Origin: Salinimicrobium xinjiangense DSM 19287
GTDB taxonomy: Bacteria > Bacteroidota > Bacteroidia > Flavobacteriales > Flavobacteriaceae
Direction: 5' to 3'
DNA length: 64,000 bases
Assembly (NCBI RefSeq): GCF_000423585.1
Contig: NZ_AUIG01000015.1
Location: forward strand, 1-64,000
The position numbers and the translations under genes are program-made. This document shows positions 52,213 to 60,115 of the stretch, in pieces. The first letter of the stretch is position 1, and each line of letters opens with the position of its first letter. The notes beneath the pieces were generated by a model. The model was not told the origin of the DNA. It worked only from the letters and a program-made list of their open reading frames with translations, and made no database searches.

Positions 52213-52232
52213 TTAAGAGGTATTTAATTGCG

Positions 52233-52316
52233 AATATCGGTTTTAAATCCGATATATACAAATATCGGTCTATAACCCGATAAAAAATATTATCATCTTT
52301 TTAACCGATAATTTTT
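52233..52316. promoter_or_regulatory. Three-copy 28 bp operator array upstream of satD
   Basis: TATCGG-N8-CCGATA occurs at 52235-52254 and 52263-52282, and TATCAT-N8-CCGATA at 52291-52310. Centres are exactly 28 bp apart. The first copy begins 23 bp before the satD ATG. It lies between satD and the divergent CDGSH gene and most likely binds the SatD helix-turn-helix or another dimeric regulator. Confidence 0.75.
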
Positions 52317-52341
52317 TAAAATTTTACCAGGATTTATTCTA

Positions 52342-52372
52342 TTGTCCTGAAACTAAATTCAGGTTACATTAG
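52342..52372 (+). promoter_or_regulatory. CDGSH-gene promoter with internal inverted repeat
   Basis: TTG (52342-52344), 20 bp spacer and TACATTAG (52365-52372, seven of eight to TAnnTTTG) stand 21 bp before the ATG at 52394. CCTGAA (52346-52351) and TTCAGG (52358-52363) form an inverted repeat inside the spacer, a likely regulator site. Confidence 0.55.
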
Positions 52373-52393
52373 CGTTTTAAAAACAGGATAGAG

Positions 52394-52615
52394 ATGTCAA
52401 AAACTAAAATTACAGTAAATAACAATGGATCCCTGATCATTGACGGAGATTTTCAAATTTTCGACAAGAACGGAAAAGAATATAATCTCGGCGGAAGAGA
52501 TAAGGTAAGTCTTTGTCGCTGCGGCTTGTCTAAAAACAAACCCTTTTGTGACGGTTCGCACAGGAATCATTTTGAGCATGAGGCAGAGGCTTTTGATTTG
52601 CCTCCAAAGCCTTAA
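52394..52615 (+). CDS. CDGSH iron-sulfur domain protein
   Basis: The 73-residue protein has the CDGSH [2Fe-2S] ligand set Cys41, Cys43, Cys52 and His56 in LCRCGLSKNKPFCDGSHRNH. The fold is the mitoNEET-like domain with three Cys and one His. Bacterial single-domain versions of this size are soluble and may store or transfer electrons or clusters. It has a short beta-rich front part (KITVNNNGSLIIDGDFQIFD). It is divergent from the satD operon and has its own promoter. Confidence 0.93.
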   Translation: MSKTKITVNNNGSLIIDGDFQIFDKNGKEYNLGGRDKVSLCRCGLSKNKPFCDGSHRNHFEHEAEAFDLPPKP

Positions 52616-52661
52616 TAAAACTCTCTTAGATGTGGAAAATGTGTATCTTGTAAATGAATAG

Positions 52662-52691
52662 AAAAAGCAGCCCCCAAGGATGCTGCTTTTT
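52662..52691. terminator. Bidirectional terminator
   Basis: AAAAAGCAGC (52662-52671) and GCTGCTTTTT (52682-52691) form a 10 bp stem with a 10 nt loop and flanking A and T runs. It separates the convergent CDGSH and histidine-kinase genes. Confidence 0.75.
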
Positions 52692-55600
52692 TAGTTTGCC
52701 AGCTGCTTTAGTCCACTTATTATTATCTGAAACTCAATTATTACTTCATTCTGCTTTTCCTGAAGGATCTTTTCTGTCACCTCACCACCTTTCAACATAC
52801 TTCTAAATCCCTCTATTTTATTTTTCAGGCGGTTTGCCTGTAAATAATGGATAGAAGTAGTGTTCTTATGAATAAGGTCTGAGAGTTTTTTGAGATCATG
52901 TGATTCAGCTGCAGCAACAAATTCTTCCTGATATGTTTTCATTGTTCCTAAAGAATTTGAAACAAGTTTTTGAAGTATCTCCTTATTTTTCCCGGCTAAC
53001 CTGCTGTACCTGGAAATTTCGAAGGAAGACTCGTTTAGCTCCTCCCCAATACGCTCTATAATAAGATCGAACCTCATCTTAGCCTGCTCAGAAATCTCTT
53101 TGAGCTTCTCCTTTTCTGCACCTTCAGCGATAACAGATATAGCATTTTCGAGATGCTGTGATAGTTCCTTTAATCCGAGTAAATCGAAAACTACTTTTGA
53201 TTTGTGCCTTAGATCCTTTAGAAGTTGCAAATCCTTTTTGTTCACTCCCTTTATGAAAACTTGCTTATACTCCTTTAATTGAACAAGAACCAGTGGCATT
53301 AATTCCTCATCATCTTTAAGTTCCAGGATTAGCATATCATCAGAAGGTGATTGCTCGGTTTGATAATTTTCTTCTAATTCAAAATAGGAGTGGGGAAGAT
53401 GAAGTAGAATTTTTTTCTTAAGTTCAAGTGGCTCAAATGGCTTGGTTAAAAGTCCGGTGAATTTGGTAATATACTCTTCCTGTTGCAGTTCCTGATTTTT
53501 ATCTGCAGTAAGAGCCAGTATAGGAACATCCTTATATGCGGGGATTTTTCTGATCTCATGGCTGGCCTGGTATCCATCCATAACCGGCATTCTTATATCC
53601 ATCAGGATGAGGTCATATTGGTTGGTTCTTGCCATCTCTATAGCTTCTTTACCATTTTTTGCCTCATCTGGATTCACCTTCCACCAGTTTTGAAGAAATT
53701 GAATAATAATTTTCCTGTTGATTTCGACATCTTCTACCAACAGAATCTTTAGGTTTTGAAGCTCCTCAGTTTTCTGAAGCTTCCCGGTGAGGGTAGGTGC
53801 CACACTTTCAGTTTTTGCTTCTTTTACAGGTAAACTAAAGTAAAAGAGAGATCCTTCTCCGGGTGTACTTTTGACCTTTATCCTGCTTCCCATTAATTCA
53901 AGAAGGAGCCGGGTGATGCTAAGCCCGAGTCCGGTACCTCCATACTGGCGAACAGTAGAGCTTTCTGCCTGTGTGAATTTGTCGAAAATATGTTCTAATT
54001 TCTCTTCAGAAATTCCTATTCCTGTATCTTCCACTCTAAAGTTGAGCCATAGATTACGTTTTTTCTTTTTTTCCAGATTTACAGAAATGCAGACTTTTCC
54101 ATTACTGGTAAACTTTACCGCATTACTTACAAGATTATGTAAGATTTGTGAGAGTTTGAGTTGGTCTGTAGCAATGCGTACGGGAATTTTATTATCAATG
54201 TGCAGTTCAAGGTGAGTTTTTTTGTTAGCTGCCAGGGGTTGGTGAGCTTGTTTAAGATTTACCAAAAGGCCCGGAAGATCAAAATCTGTTACTGAAAGCT
54301 CTGCTTTTCCTGCTTCTAATTTACTGAAGTCAAGTATGTCATTTATCAGGGCAAGGAGGTTCTTGGCAGAGAAACTCAGGGAATTGAGATCTTCTTTTTG
54401 GTCTTCTCTCGGAGCTTTTTCGAGCAGAAGATTTGTGAGGCCTATGACTGCATTTAAAGGAGTTCGTATTTCATGACTCATTGTGGAAAGAAAATCCTCT
54501 TTAGCGCGTGAAGCAGCTTCTGCCTCTTCTTTTGCCTGTACTAAAGCTTCTTCGGCTTCTTTTCGATCATGAATATCGATGTTCATGCCAGACCATTTGG
54601 TTACCTTTCCCTCGATATCGAAAATGGGGGTGCCCATTACATTGGTCCAGCGTTCATTACCGGAGGCACTCAGGAGCCTGTATTCCGTGTCAATTTTGGA
54701 TGTAGTTTCAAGAGCTTCTTTCCATTTCTTTTTTGCATTAAGTCTGTCCTCCGGATGAATGGCATTAAACCAGCCTTGTCCTATGAATTCTTCATAAGTT
54801 TGGCCTGTAAATTCCCGCCAGGATGGGCTATCCTGTACTACGTTACCGTCCGGCCCTGATTCCCATACAGCGAGGGCAGAAGCTTCTACCAGATTTCTAA
54901 AACGCTGTTCACTTTCCCTCAGAGCTTTTTCTGCCTGGGCCTTCTCTATTGCTACCCATATTTGATCGCTGACTTCTTCCACCAGGGCTATTTCCTGGGA
55001 ATGCCATTGGCGAGGGGTCTTTTGTTGAACTACAACGAGAGCTACCAGTTTTTCGTTTTTAACCAGGGGAACTGCGATTATCGCCCGTACCCCGGAAGCT
55101 CCTATTCTGTCAATAGCTCCTTTATTTTCTTCAAAAGAACTCAAAAGGTCTTTAAGGACAAGCGTTTTCCCTTCCAGAAATTGTTTTTGAAGTGGAGTAC
55201 TAAAATCTGAAATTTTTACATTTCCGTGTAGGGGAGCTATGTCATCGAGATATCCTGTTCTTTCTGCCAGGGTATCTTCATCTTCCAAAATTTCGGAATA
55301 GTACGCCCGGTTTACTTCCAGGTGCCTTCCTAAAATACTCATTGCAATCCTCTGGATCTTTGCCGGCTCTTCTATAGATCGAATAGCATCATTTAAGTTG
55401 AGCAGGAAGTTTTTTCTTTCTTCAGCTTCTTTTCGGTCTGTAATGTCCTTGAATATTACAGCTACATGTTCCTCGTTGGGAGCATCTATTCTAAAGGCGT
55501 TAACATCAAACCACCTCCCCAAAGCCTCTGCGTAATCTTCAAATCTTATGGATTCTCCTGTTCGTGCTACGTCGCCATAGGTCTTCTTCCAGTAATCTTC

Positions 55601-57907
55601 AATTCCCGGAACGAGTTCGTTAATTGTTTTTCCAAGGACATTCTTTAAACCTGTCTGATCTTCAAAAACAGGATTCGTTTCCAGGTACCGGTAATCTATA
55701 CAGGTGCCGTGATCGTCTCTTATGATCTCTAAAAGGCAGTAGCCTTCATCCATGGAGGTGATGATCTTTCTGTACTTATCTGTGGCTTTTTTTGTAAGTT
55801 CCTCCTTAAGCTCGATAAGTTCCTTTTCTGCTCTTTTTCTTTCTGTAATATCTTCGGCAGTAGCCAGTAGCAGGTTGTTTAGTTTAACAGCTCTAAAGTG
55901 AAACCAGTGTTTTAAACCCTGTCCCTCATACCATACCTCAAAATCTGCAGGCTCCCCTGTTTTCATGGTATTCTTAAAGCGATCAAAAACTCCTGTTGGA
56001 ATGGTGTTAGGGAAAAGTTTACTCAGGCGTTTTCCCAGGATATCTTCCGGCACCTGAAGAACCTGGTGGTTAAAAGCATTTACCATCATAAATTCAAAAT
56101 CTTCAGGAAGACCTTTGTGGTCATAAATGGTATGGTAGAGAATTATGGAATTTGGAGATGCATCGAAGACAGACTGCAATAAAGCTCTGTTTTCTTTTAA
56201 TTGCTGAGCCTGTATTTTTACCTCTTCTAGTGAGGTTTTTAACATTTCAGTCTCCGATACGAGTCCTTTGACGGCAGTATGTTCTTTCATGACATCAGTG
56301 ATATCCAAAACACGATGGATAATATATTCTACTTCTCCCCGGGAATTAATAACAGGGGTATTGGTAGGACTCCAGTGTTTTTCAATAAATGCACCATCAC
56401 GGCCCCGCACATCGTAATGTTGTATAGGCATTCGATGTTTCTCTTTGTTGTAAAGGACCTTGTTTAACGAGGTGAACAAGTTCGTAACTCCTGTAGCATT
56501 TTTATTTGAAGGATTGTCAGGAAAAACATCGAATATATATTTTCCTATAATTTTATCCCTGCGGGTGGATGTCGCTTCAAGATATGCATCACTGGCTAAT
56601 TCGATATTGAATTCTGGCGTAAGTACCAGGTAAGCATCGGGTGCATTTTGAAGTACTTCGAGTAAATTACGACTGCGGGTTTCACTTCTGCGCAATTCTT
56701 CTTCTGCCTGTTTTCGTTCTGTTATGTCCTGGACGATCCCAATAACCTTGTCTGTTTTAGTGGAAGGATCTGAGCTGAATCGGCCATGAGCTTCCAGCAC
56801 CCTATGTTTGCCATCCTTACGAAAGATCCGGCGTGTATAGGTGTAGGTAGATCTATGTTTCACTGCTTCATTGACGATCTCTTTTATTAGGAGAACATCA
56901 TCGGGATGGGAATTTTGGTCAATCCAGTCCAGGGAAGGAGTGATCGAACCCGGTTCCTCTCCAAAGAGACGAAAAAGACCATCAGAAAAGAATACTGCAT
57001 TTGTGTCGAGGTCCAGTTCATAGCTACCTGTTTCCGCCAGAGTTTCGGTGGAACGGATAAGATTTTCCATCCTTTTCCTTTCCTCTTCAGATTTAATTCT
57101 CGAAGTGATATCCTGTATGGTCCCGTATACTCTTAGCGGAGTACCATGCTCATCTTTTATAATTGCCGCCCGCCGGTGTATGTGTCTTATGGTTTTATCG
57201 GGACGTACAATGCGTGTAACTGTATCAAAAGGCTGACCTGAGGAGTGAGTTTTATCTACAGCATTTAATAGTGATTCCTTGTCCCCGGGATGTACAAAAG
57301 AAAAGAATTCTTCTAATAATAGCCCTTCAGGTCGCGGGTCTATACCCAGAATTCTGTAGAACTCCCTGGAGCAATACATTATATCTCCGGGTAGTGGTCT
57401 TTCAAAGCTGCCAATATGCCCTATTTTTTGAGCGTTTTCCAGGCGCCGGTGTTCTTCGCGGAGTTTTTCTTCACCAATTTTCTGCTGATGAATATTTTCG
57501 GCGATCCCCAGGACCTGGGAAACTTCACCATCTTCTTTTCTTCCAAAGATCTTTTCCTTTATCCTGTACCATTCCCATGTATTTTCTCCTGCCCGTAATC
57601 TGACTTCCACCTCGCATTCATCTTCCCCGGAAAGAGATCTACATCTTTCAAGGTTATCCATACGACGATCATAATCCTCGGGATGAATGATAATGCTGAA
57701 GATATCTGAACCCTTATCCAGAAAATATTTTGCATCGAGACCAAGAAGTTTACTGACTTTGTTACTGATGAAATTCAGCTTTTTCTCCTCTACGTCTATA
57801 ACGAAGAGAATATTAGGACTTAATTCAGCTATTCTATTTAAAAAGTGGATTTTGTCTTCTAAATCTTTTTCATTAAAATCCTTTCCGGATTTATCCGCGT
57901 CTGCCAT
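52691..57907 (-). CDS. Giant hybrid histidine kinase: seven PAS, GAF, HisKA/HATPase, REC and Hpt-like tail
   Basis: The 1738-residue protein has no clear transmembrane helix, so it is a cytoplasmic sensor. PAS domains: about 20-145 (LSPNILFVIDVEEKKLNFIS), 150-275, 285-405, 415-545, 580-700, 715-830 and 1005-1130 (AVWESGPDGNVVQDSPSW). A GAF domain (about 835-1000) lies before the seventh PAS. The kinase has His1145 (STMSHEIRTPLNAVIGL) and the ATP-binding N, G1 and G2 boxes (NLVSNAVKFTSNGK, VEDTGIGIS, GGTGLGLSI). The receiver holds Asp1437 (LILMDIRMPVMDG). The tail contains two Hpt-like modules with His1568 (DLRHKSK) and His1680 (LIHKNTT). Signals and partner are unknown. Confidence 0.93.
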   Translation of the reverse strand: MADADKSGKDFNEKDLEDKIHFLNRIAELSPNILFVIDVEEKKLNFISNKVSKLLGLDAKYFLDKGSDIFSIIIHPEDYDRRMDNLERCRSLSGEDECEVEVRLRAGENTWEWYRIKEKIFGRKEDGEVSQVLGIAENIHQQKIGEEKLREEHRRLENAQKIGHIGSFERPLPGDIMYCSREFYRILGIDPRPEGLLLEEFFSFVHPGDKESLLNAVDKTHSSGQPFDTVTRIVRPDKTIRHIHRRAAIIKDEHGTPLRVYGTIQDITSRIKSEEERKRMENLIRSTETLAETGSYELDLDTNAVFFSDGLFRLFGEEPGSITPSLDWIDQNSHPDDVLLIKEIVNEAVKHRSTYTYTRRIFRKDGKHRVLEAHGRFSSDPSTKTDKVIGIVQDITERKQAEEELRRSETRSRNLLEVLQNAPDAYLVLTPEFNIELASDAYLEATSTRRDKIIGKYIFDVFPDNPSNKNATGVTNLFTSLNKVLYNKEKHRMPIQHYDVRGRDGAFIEKHWSPTNTPVINSRGEVEYIIHRVLDITDVMKEHTAVKGLVSETEMLKTSLEEVKIQAQQLKENRALLQSVFDASPNSIILYHTIYDHKGLPEDFEFMMVNAFNHQVLQVPEDILGKRLSKLFPNTIPTGVFDRFKNTMKTGEPADFEVWYEGQGLKHWFHFRAVKLNNLLLATAEDITERKRAEKELIELKEELTKKATDKYRKIITSMDEGYCLLEIIRDDHGTCIDYRYLETNPVFEDQTGLKNVLGKTINELVPGIEDYWKKTYGDVARTGESIRFEDYAEALGRWFDVNAFRIDAPNEEHVAVIFKDITDRKEAEERKNFLLNLNDAIRSIEEPAKIQRIAMSILGRHLEVNRAYYSEILEDEDTLAERTGYLDDIAPLHGNVKISDFSTPLQKQFLEGKTLVLKDLLSSFEENKGAIDRIGASGVRAIIAVPLVKNEKLVALVVVQQKTPRQWHSQEIALVEEVSDQIWVAIEKAQAEKALRESEQRFRNLVEASALAVWESGPDGNVVQDSPSWREFTGQTYEEFIGQGWFNAIHPEDRLNAKKKWKEALETTSKIDTEYRLLSASGNERWTNVMGTPIFDIEGKVTKWSGMNIDIHDRKEAEEALVQAKEEAEAASRAKEDFLSTMSHEIRTPLNAVIGLTNLLLEKAPREDQKEDLNSLSFSAKNLLALINDILDFSKLEAGKAELSVTDFDLPGLLVNLKQAHQPLAANKKTHLELHIDNKIPVRIATDQLKLSQILHNLVSNAVKFTSNGKVCISVNLEKKKKRNLWLNFRVEDTGIGISEEKLEHIFDKFTQAESSTVRQYGGTGLGLSITRLLLELMGSRIKVKSTPGEGSLFYFSLPVKEAKTESVAPTLTGKLQKTEELQNLKILLVEDVEINRKIIIQFLQNWWKVNPDEAKNGKEAIEMARTNQYDLILMDIRMPVMDGYQASHEIRKIPAYKDVPILALTADKNQELQQEEYITKFTGLLTKPFEPLELKKKILLHLPHSYFELEENYQTEQSPSDDMLILELKDDEELMPLVLVQLKEYKQVFIKGVNKKDLQLLKDLRHKSKVVFDLLGLKELSQHLENAISVIAEGAEKEKLKEISEQAKMRFDLIIERIGEELNESSFEISRYSRLAGKNKEILQKLVSNSLGTMKTYQEEFVAAAESHDLKKLSDLIHKNTTSIHYLQANRLKNKIEGFRSMLKGGEVTEKILQEKQNEVIIEFQIIISGLKQLAN

Positions 57908-58474
57908 TAAACTTAATATTAAACAGGTGTATATGATGAATTGTTTTTAAGGCCGGTATATTGCCTTTCAAAACTTTGAATGTCCCTTTATGAGGCTTAC
58001 CGTTCTCCGTGATAGACCCTTAATGTTCTGTGAGGAAATATAAGCAAAAACTATATTATTCAGAAAATCTTGGGAAACTTTACCATTAATAATGGCAGGA
58101 GAAAGAAGAGGATGTAAACCGGGGATAGTTTTCTGATAAAGCTTTACAGAAAAAAAGTGATAGCAAATTTTTACTTATTGGAAGGAAAATTAGGTGAGAG
58201 CCGTTAATTTTTCCTGTAACCTTTCTATTTCACCCTGTCGTTTTTATTCCTGGTTCATGACTTATATCATTCTTTAATTCCTACATAGTACCTACTTTTA
58301 ATACGATGGTTAAGAAATGCTTTTGGCTGGGAATGATAATGATTAACCCGCACCTCTCTTGTATAAAAGCGGGAAAAATGTGATTGCCGGATTAGTTGCC
58401 GATTAAGAGGTTTCAAAAATGGAATTTTCAGAGGGTATTTCCTCGAACATATAGTCAAGTTTAATTCTATCGTT
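57908..58474. other. Intergenic region between the kinase and tonB (567 bp)
   Basis: A+T-rich divergent upstream region. A 22-codon minus-strand stretch with in-frame TAA (about 58195-58262) reads KRQGEIERLQEKLTALT, which could be the end of a decayed coiled-coil gene, but it is too short to support. The 98-residue minus-strand frame over 58267-58563 overlaps the tonB start and is not considered real. Confidence 0.4.
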
Positions 58475-59215
58475 ATGCAAATCAAGAAAAATCCCAAAGC
58501 AGATCTAGGCAGGTGGAGTTTCGTGTTTTTCCAAATAGGTCTTATTTTATTACTGGCAGTCACCTATATCGGTTTGGAGTGGAGGTTTAGCGAAAATGGA
58601 GATCTGGATCTCCAGGAGGTCACCGTTTCCGATTTTGAACAGGAAGATGTGCCAATTACACAAATTAATACACCTCCACCGCCACCACCGCCACCACCGC
58701 CACCAATGCCTGAAGTTATCGAAGTTGTGGAGGATAAAATGGAAGTAGAAGAAACAAAGATCCAATCCACCGAAAGCAGTCAGGAGCAAAAAATAGAAAT
58801 TGTCGAGGTGCAGGAAATTACCTATGAAGAGGAGGAGGAGGAGATCGAAAAAATTCCTTTCATGGTGGTTCAGAATATTCCCATCTATCCCGGTTGTGAG
58901 AATATAAAGGAAAAAGAGGCTCAGAAAAAATGCATGTCCGAAAAAATTGATGCTCATGTCAAAAAGGAATTCAGAACCCATATCAGTGAAGAGCTCGGAT
59001 TGACGGGCCTAAACCGGATTTTTGTAGTCTTTAAGATTGATGAAAAAGGATATGTGGCCGATATCAGAGCAAGAGGACCAAATAAAAGACTGGAGGAAGA
59101 AGCTATTAGAGTAGTTAAATTATTACCTAAAATGAAACCGGGGCGTCAAAGAGATAAAGCGGTTGCAGTAGAGTACTCCCTGCCTATAATGTTTGAAATA
59201 AGGGAGAGAATCTAA
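58475..59215 (+). CDS. TonB-family energy transducer with long polyproline segment
   Basis: TonB proteins transmit proton-motive energy from ExbB-ExbD to outer-membrane receptors. The 246-residue product has an N-terminal helix (FVFFQIGLILLLAVTYIGLE, about 15-35), a run of 11 prolines at residues 67-77, a glutamate-rich linker (about 80-125) and the C-terminal TonB domain (about 160-245: IDAHVKKEFRTHI, LNRIFVVFKIDEKGYVADI, EEAIRVVKLLPKMKPGRQ). The PGC motif before the domain (IPIYPGCENIKEKEAQKKC) is typical of the Bacteroidota type. It is monocistronic, without exbBD nearby, as is usual for this group. Confidence 0.93.
   Translation: MQIKKNPKADLGRWSFVFFQIGLILLLAVTYIGLEWRFSENGDLDLQEVTVSDFEQEDVPITQINTPPPPPPPPPPPMPEVIEVVEDKMEVEETKIQSTESSQEQKIEIVEVQEITYEEEEEEIEKIPFMVVQNIPIYPGCENIKEKEAQKKCMSEKIDAHVKKEFRTHISEELGLTGLNRIFVVFKIDEKGYVADIRARGPNKRLEEEAIRVVKLLPKMKPGRQRDKAVAVEYSLPIMFEIRERI
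58676..58702. repeat. Three perfect 9 bp repeats in the polyproline codons of tonB
   Basis: CCACCGCCA is present three times head to tail, flanked by further proline codons. The tract may expand or contract by slippage, changing the proline number in steps of three. Confidence 0.75.
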
Positions 59216-59456
59216 GACGGATTCTTTTATTCTGCAAAGGAGACCTTCAGTGATAAATTCGTTGAAGGTTTTTTCTTTGCTGAAATCCGGCTTCACGTAA
59301 GTTTTCTCTTTTATCAATAAACCATTTATCCGAAATTCACAGTTTCCATTCACAACAGGCAATTGGCAACAACTGAAATTGTGAATATCTCTTTGCCATT
59401 TTAACCTTGAAGGCCTGCTGAAAATCCTATTTTTGGCACCCTAAAAAAACAGAACT

Positions 59457-59990
59457 ATGAGCGTAACCTGGTATGAATGTAAGGTGAAATACAGAAAAAC
59501 ACACGAAACAGGAGAACAAAAAGTGACCACAGATACTTATCTGCTGGATGCAGTTTCCTATACAGAAGCAGAGTCCAGAATAACAGAAGAAATGGCTGCT
59601 TACACTAATGAGGAGTTCAGGATCACCAATATTAAGGTGGCCAATTTTTCGGAAGTGCATCCTTTTGAAAATTCCGATCGCTGGTTTAAATCAAAAGTTT
59701 CCCTCATAGCCCTCGATGAAGAGAGCGGGAAGGAAAGAAAAACAAATATGTATCTGCTGATACAAGCCAATGATATCAAGGAGGCTTTTGAAAATACCAC
59801 CAAAGCAATGGCAGATACTATGGGAGACTATACAATTCCTGCGATTACAGAATCCCCGATCCTGGATGTATTTCCATATTTTACAGGGGAAGAAGAGCAG
59901 TTAGAAAAGTACGGAGTGGTAGAAAATTCAGAACCTGCGGATGAAGAGAATTTAAAAGAGGAAATTTCAGAGGAGACGGAAGCTGTTTAA
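59457..59990 (+). CDS. DUF4494 domain protein
   Basis: The 177-residue protein begins MSVTWYECKVKYRKTHETGE, followed by TDTYLLDAVSYTEAESRITE, the DUF4494 signature that I recall for Bacteroidota. It consists of two similar segments (residues about 5-70 and 75-130), each with a (W)-x-x-x-K-V strand and an EA helix (TEAESRITEEMAAY, IKEAFENTTKAMAD), suggesting an internal duplication. The acidic tail (EENLKEEISEETEAV) is likely disordered. No signal peptide is present. Function unknown. A bidirectional terminator follows. Confidence 0.88.
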   Translation: MSVTWYECKVKYRKTHETGEQKVTTDTYLLDAVSYTEAESRITEEMAAYTNEEFRITNIKVANFSEVHPFENSDRWFKSKVSLIALDEESGKERKTNMYLLIQANDIKEAFENTTKAMADTMGDYTIPAITESPILDVFPYFTGEEEQLEKYGVVENSEPADEENLKEEISEETEAV

Positions 59991-60012
59991 GCTCAAGGAT
60001 TATTCAATATGC

Positions 60013-60048
60013 AAAAAGCACCTCTTGAAAAAACATGAGGTGCTTTTT
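60013..60048. terminator. Bidirectional terminator
   Basis: AAAAAGCACCTC (60013-60024) and GAGGTGCTTTTT (60037-60048) form a perfect 12 bp stem with a 12 nt loop and T/A tracts on both sides. It serves the convergent DUF4494 and P-type ATPase genes. Confidence 0.85.
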
Positions 60049-60115
60049 TTAAATTATTAATGTACAATTTATTCAACCCTGAACTAAATAAGCATCTCCA
60101 GGTCTGAACAGCCTT

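Noticed and set aside
58267-58563. A 98-residue minus-strand frame overlapping the tonB start
   Set aside because: Overlaps a certain gene on the opposite strand and has no recognisable features.
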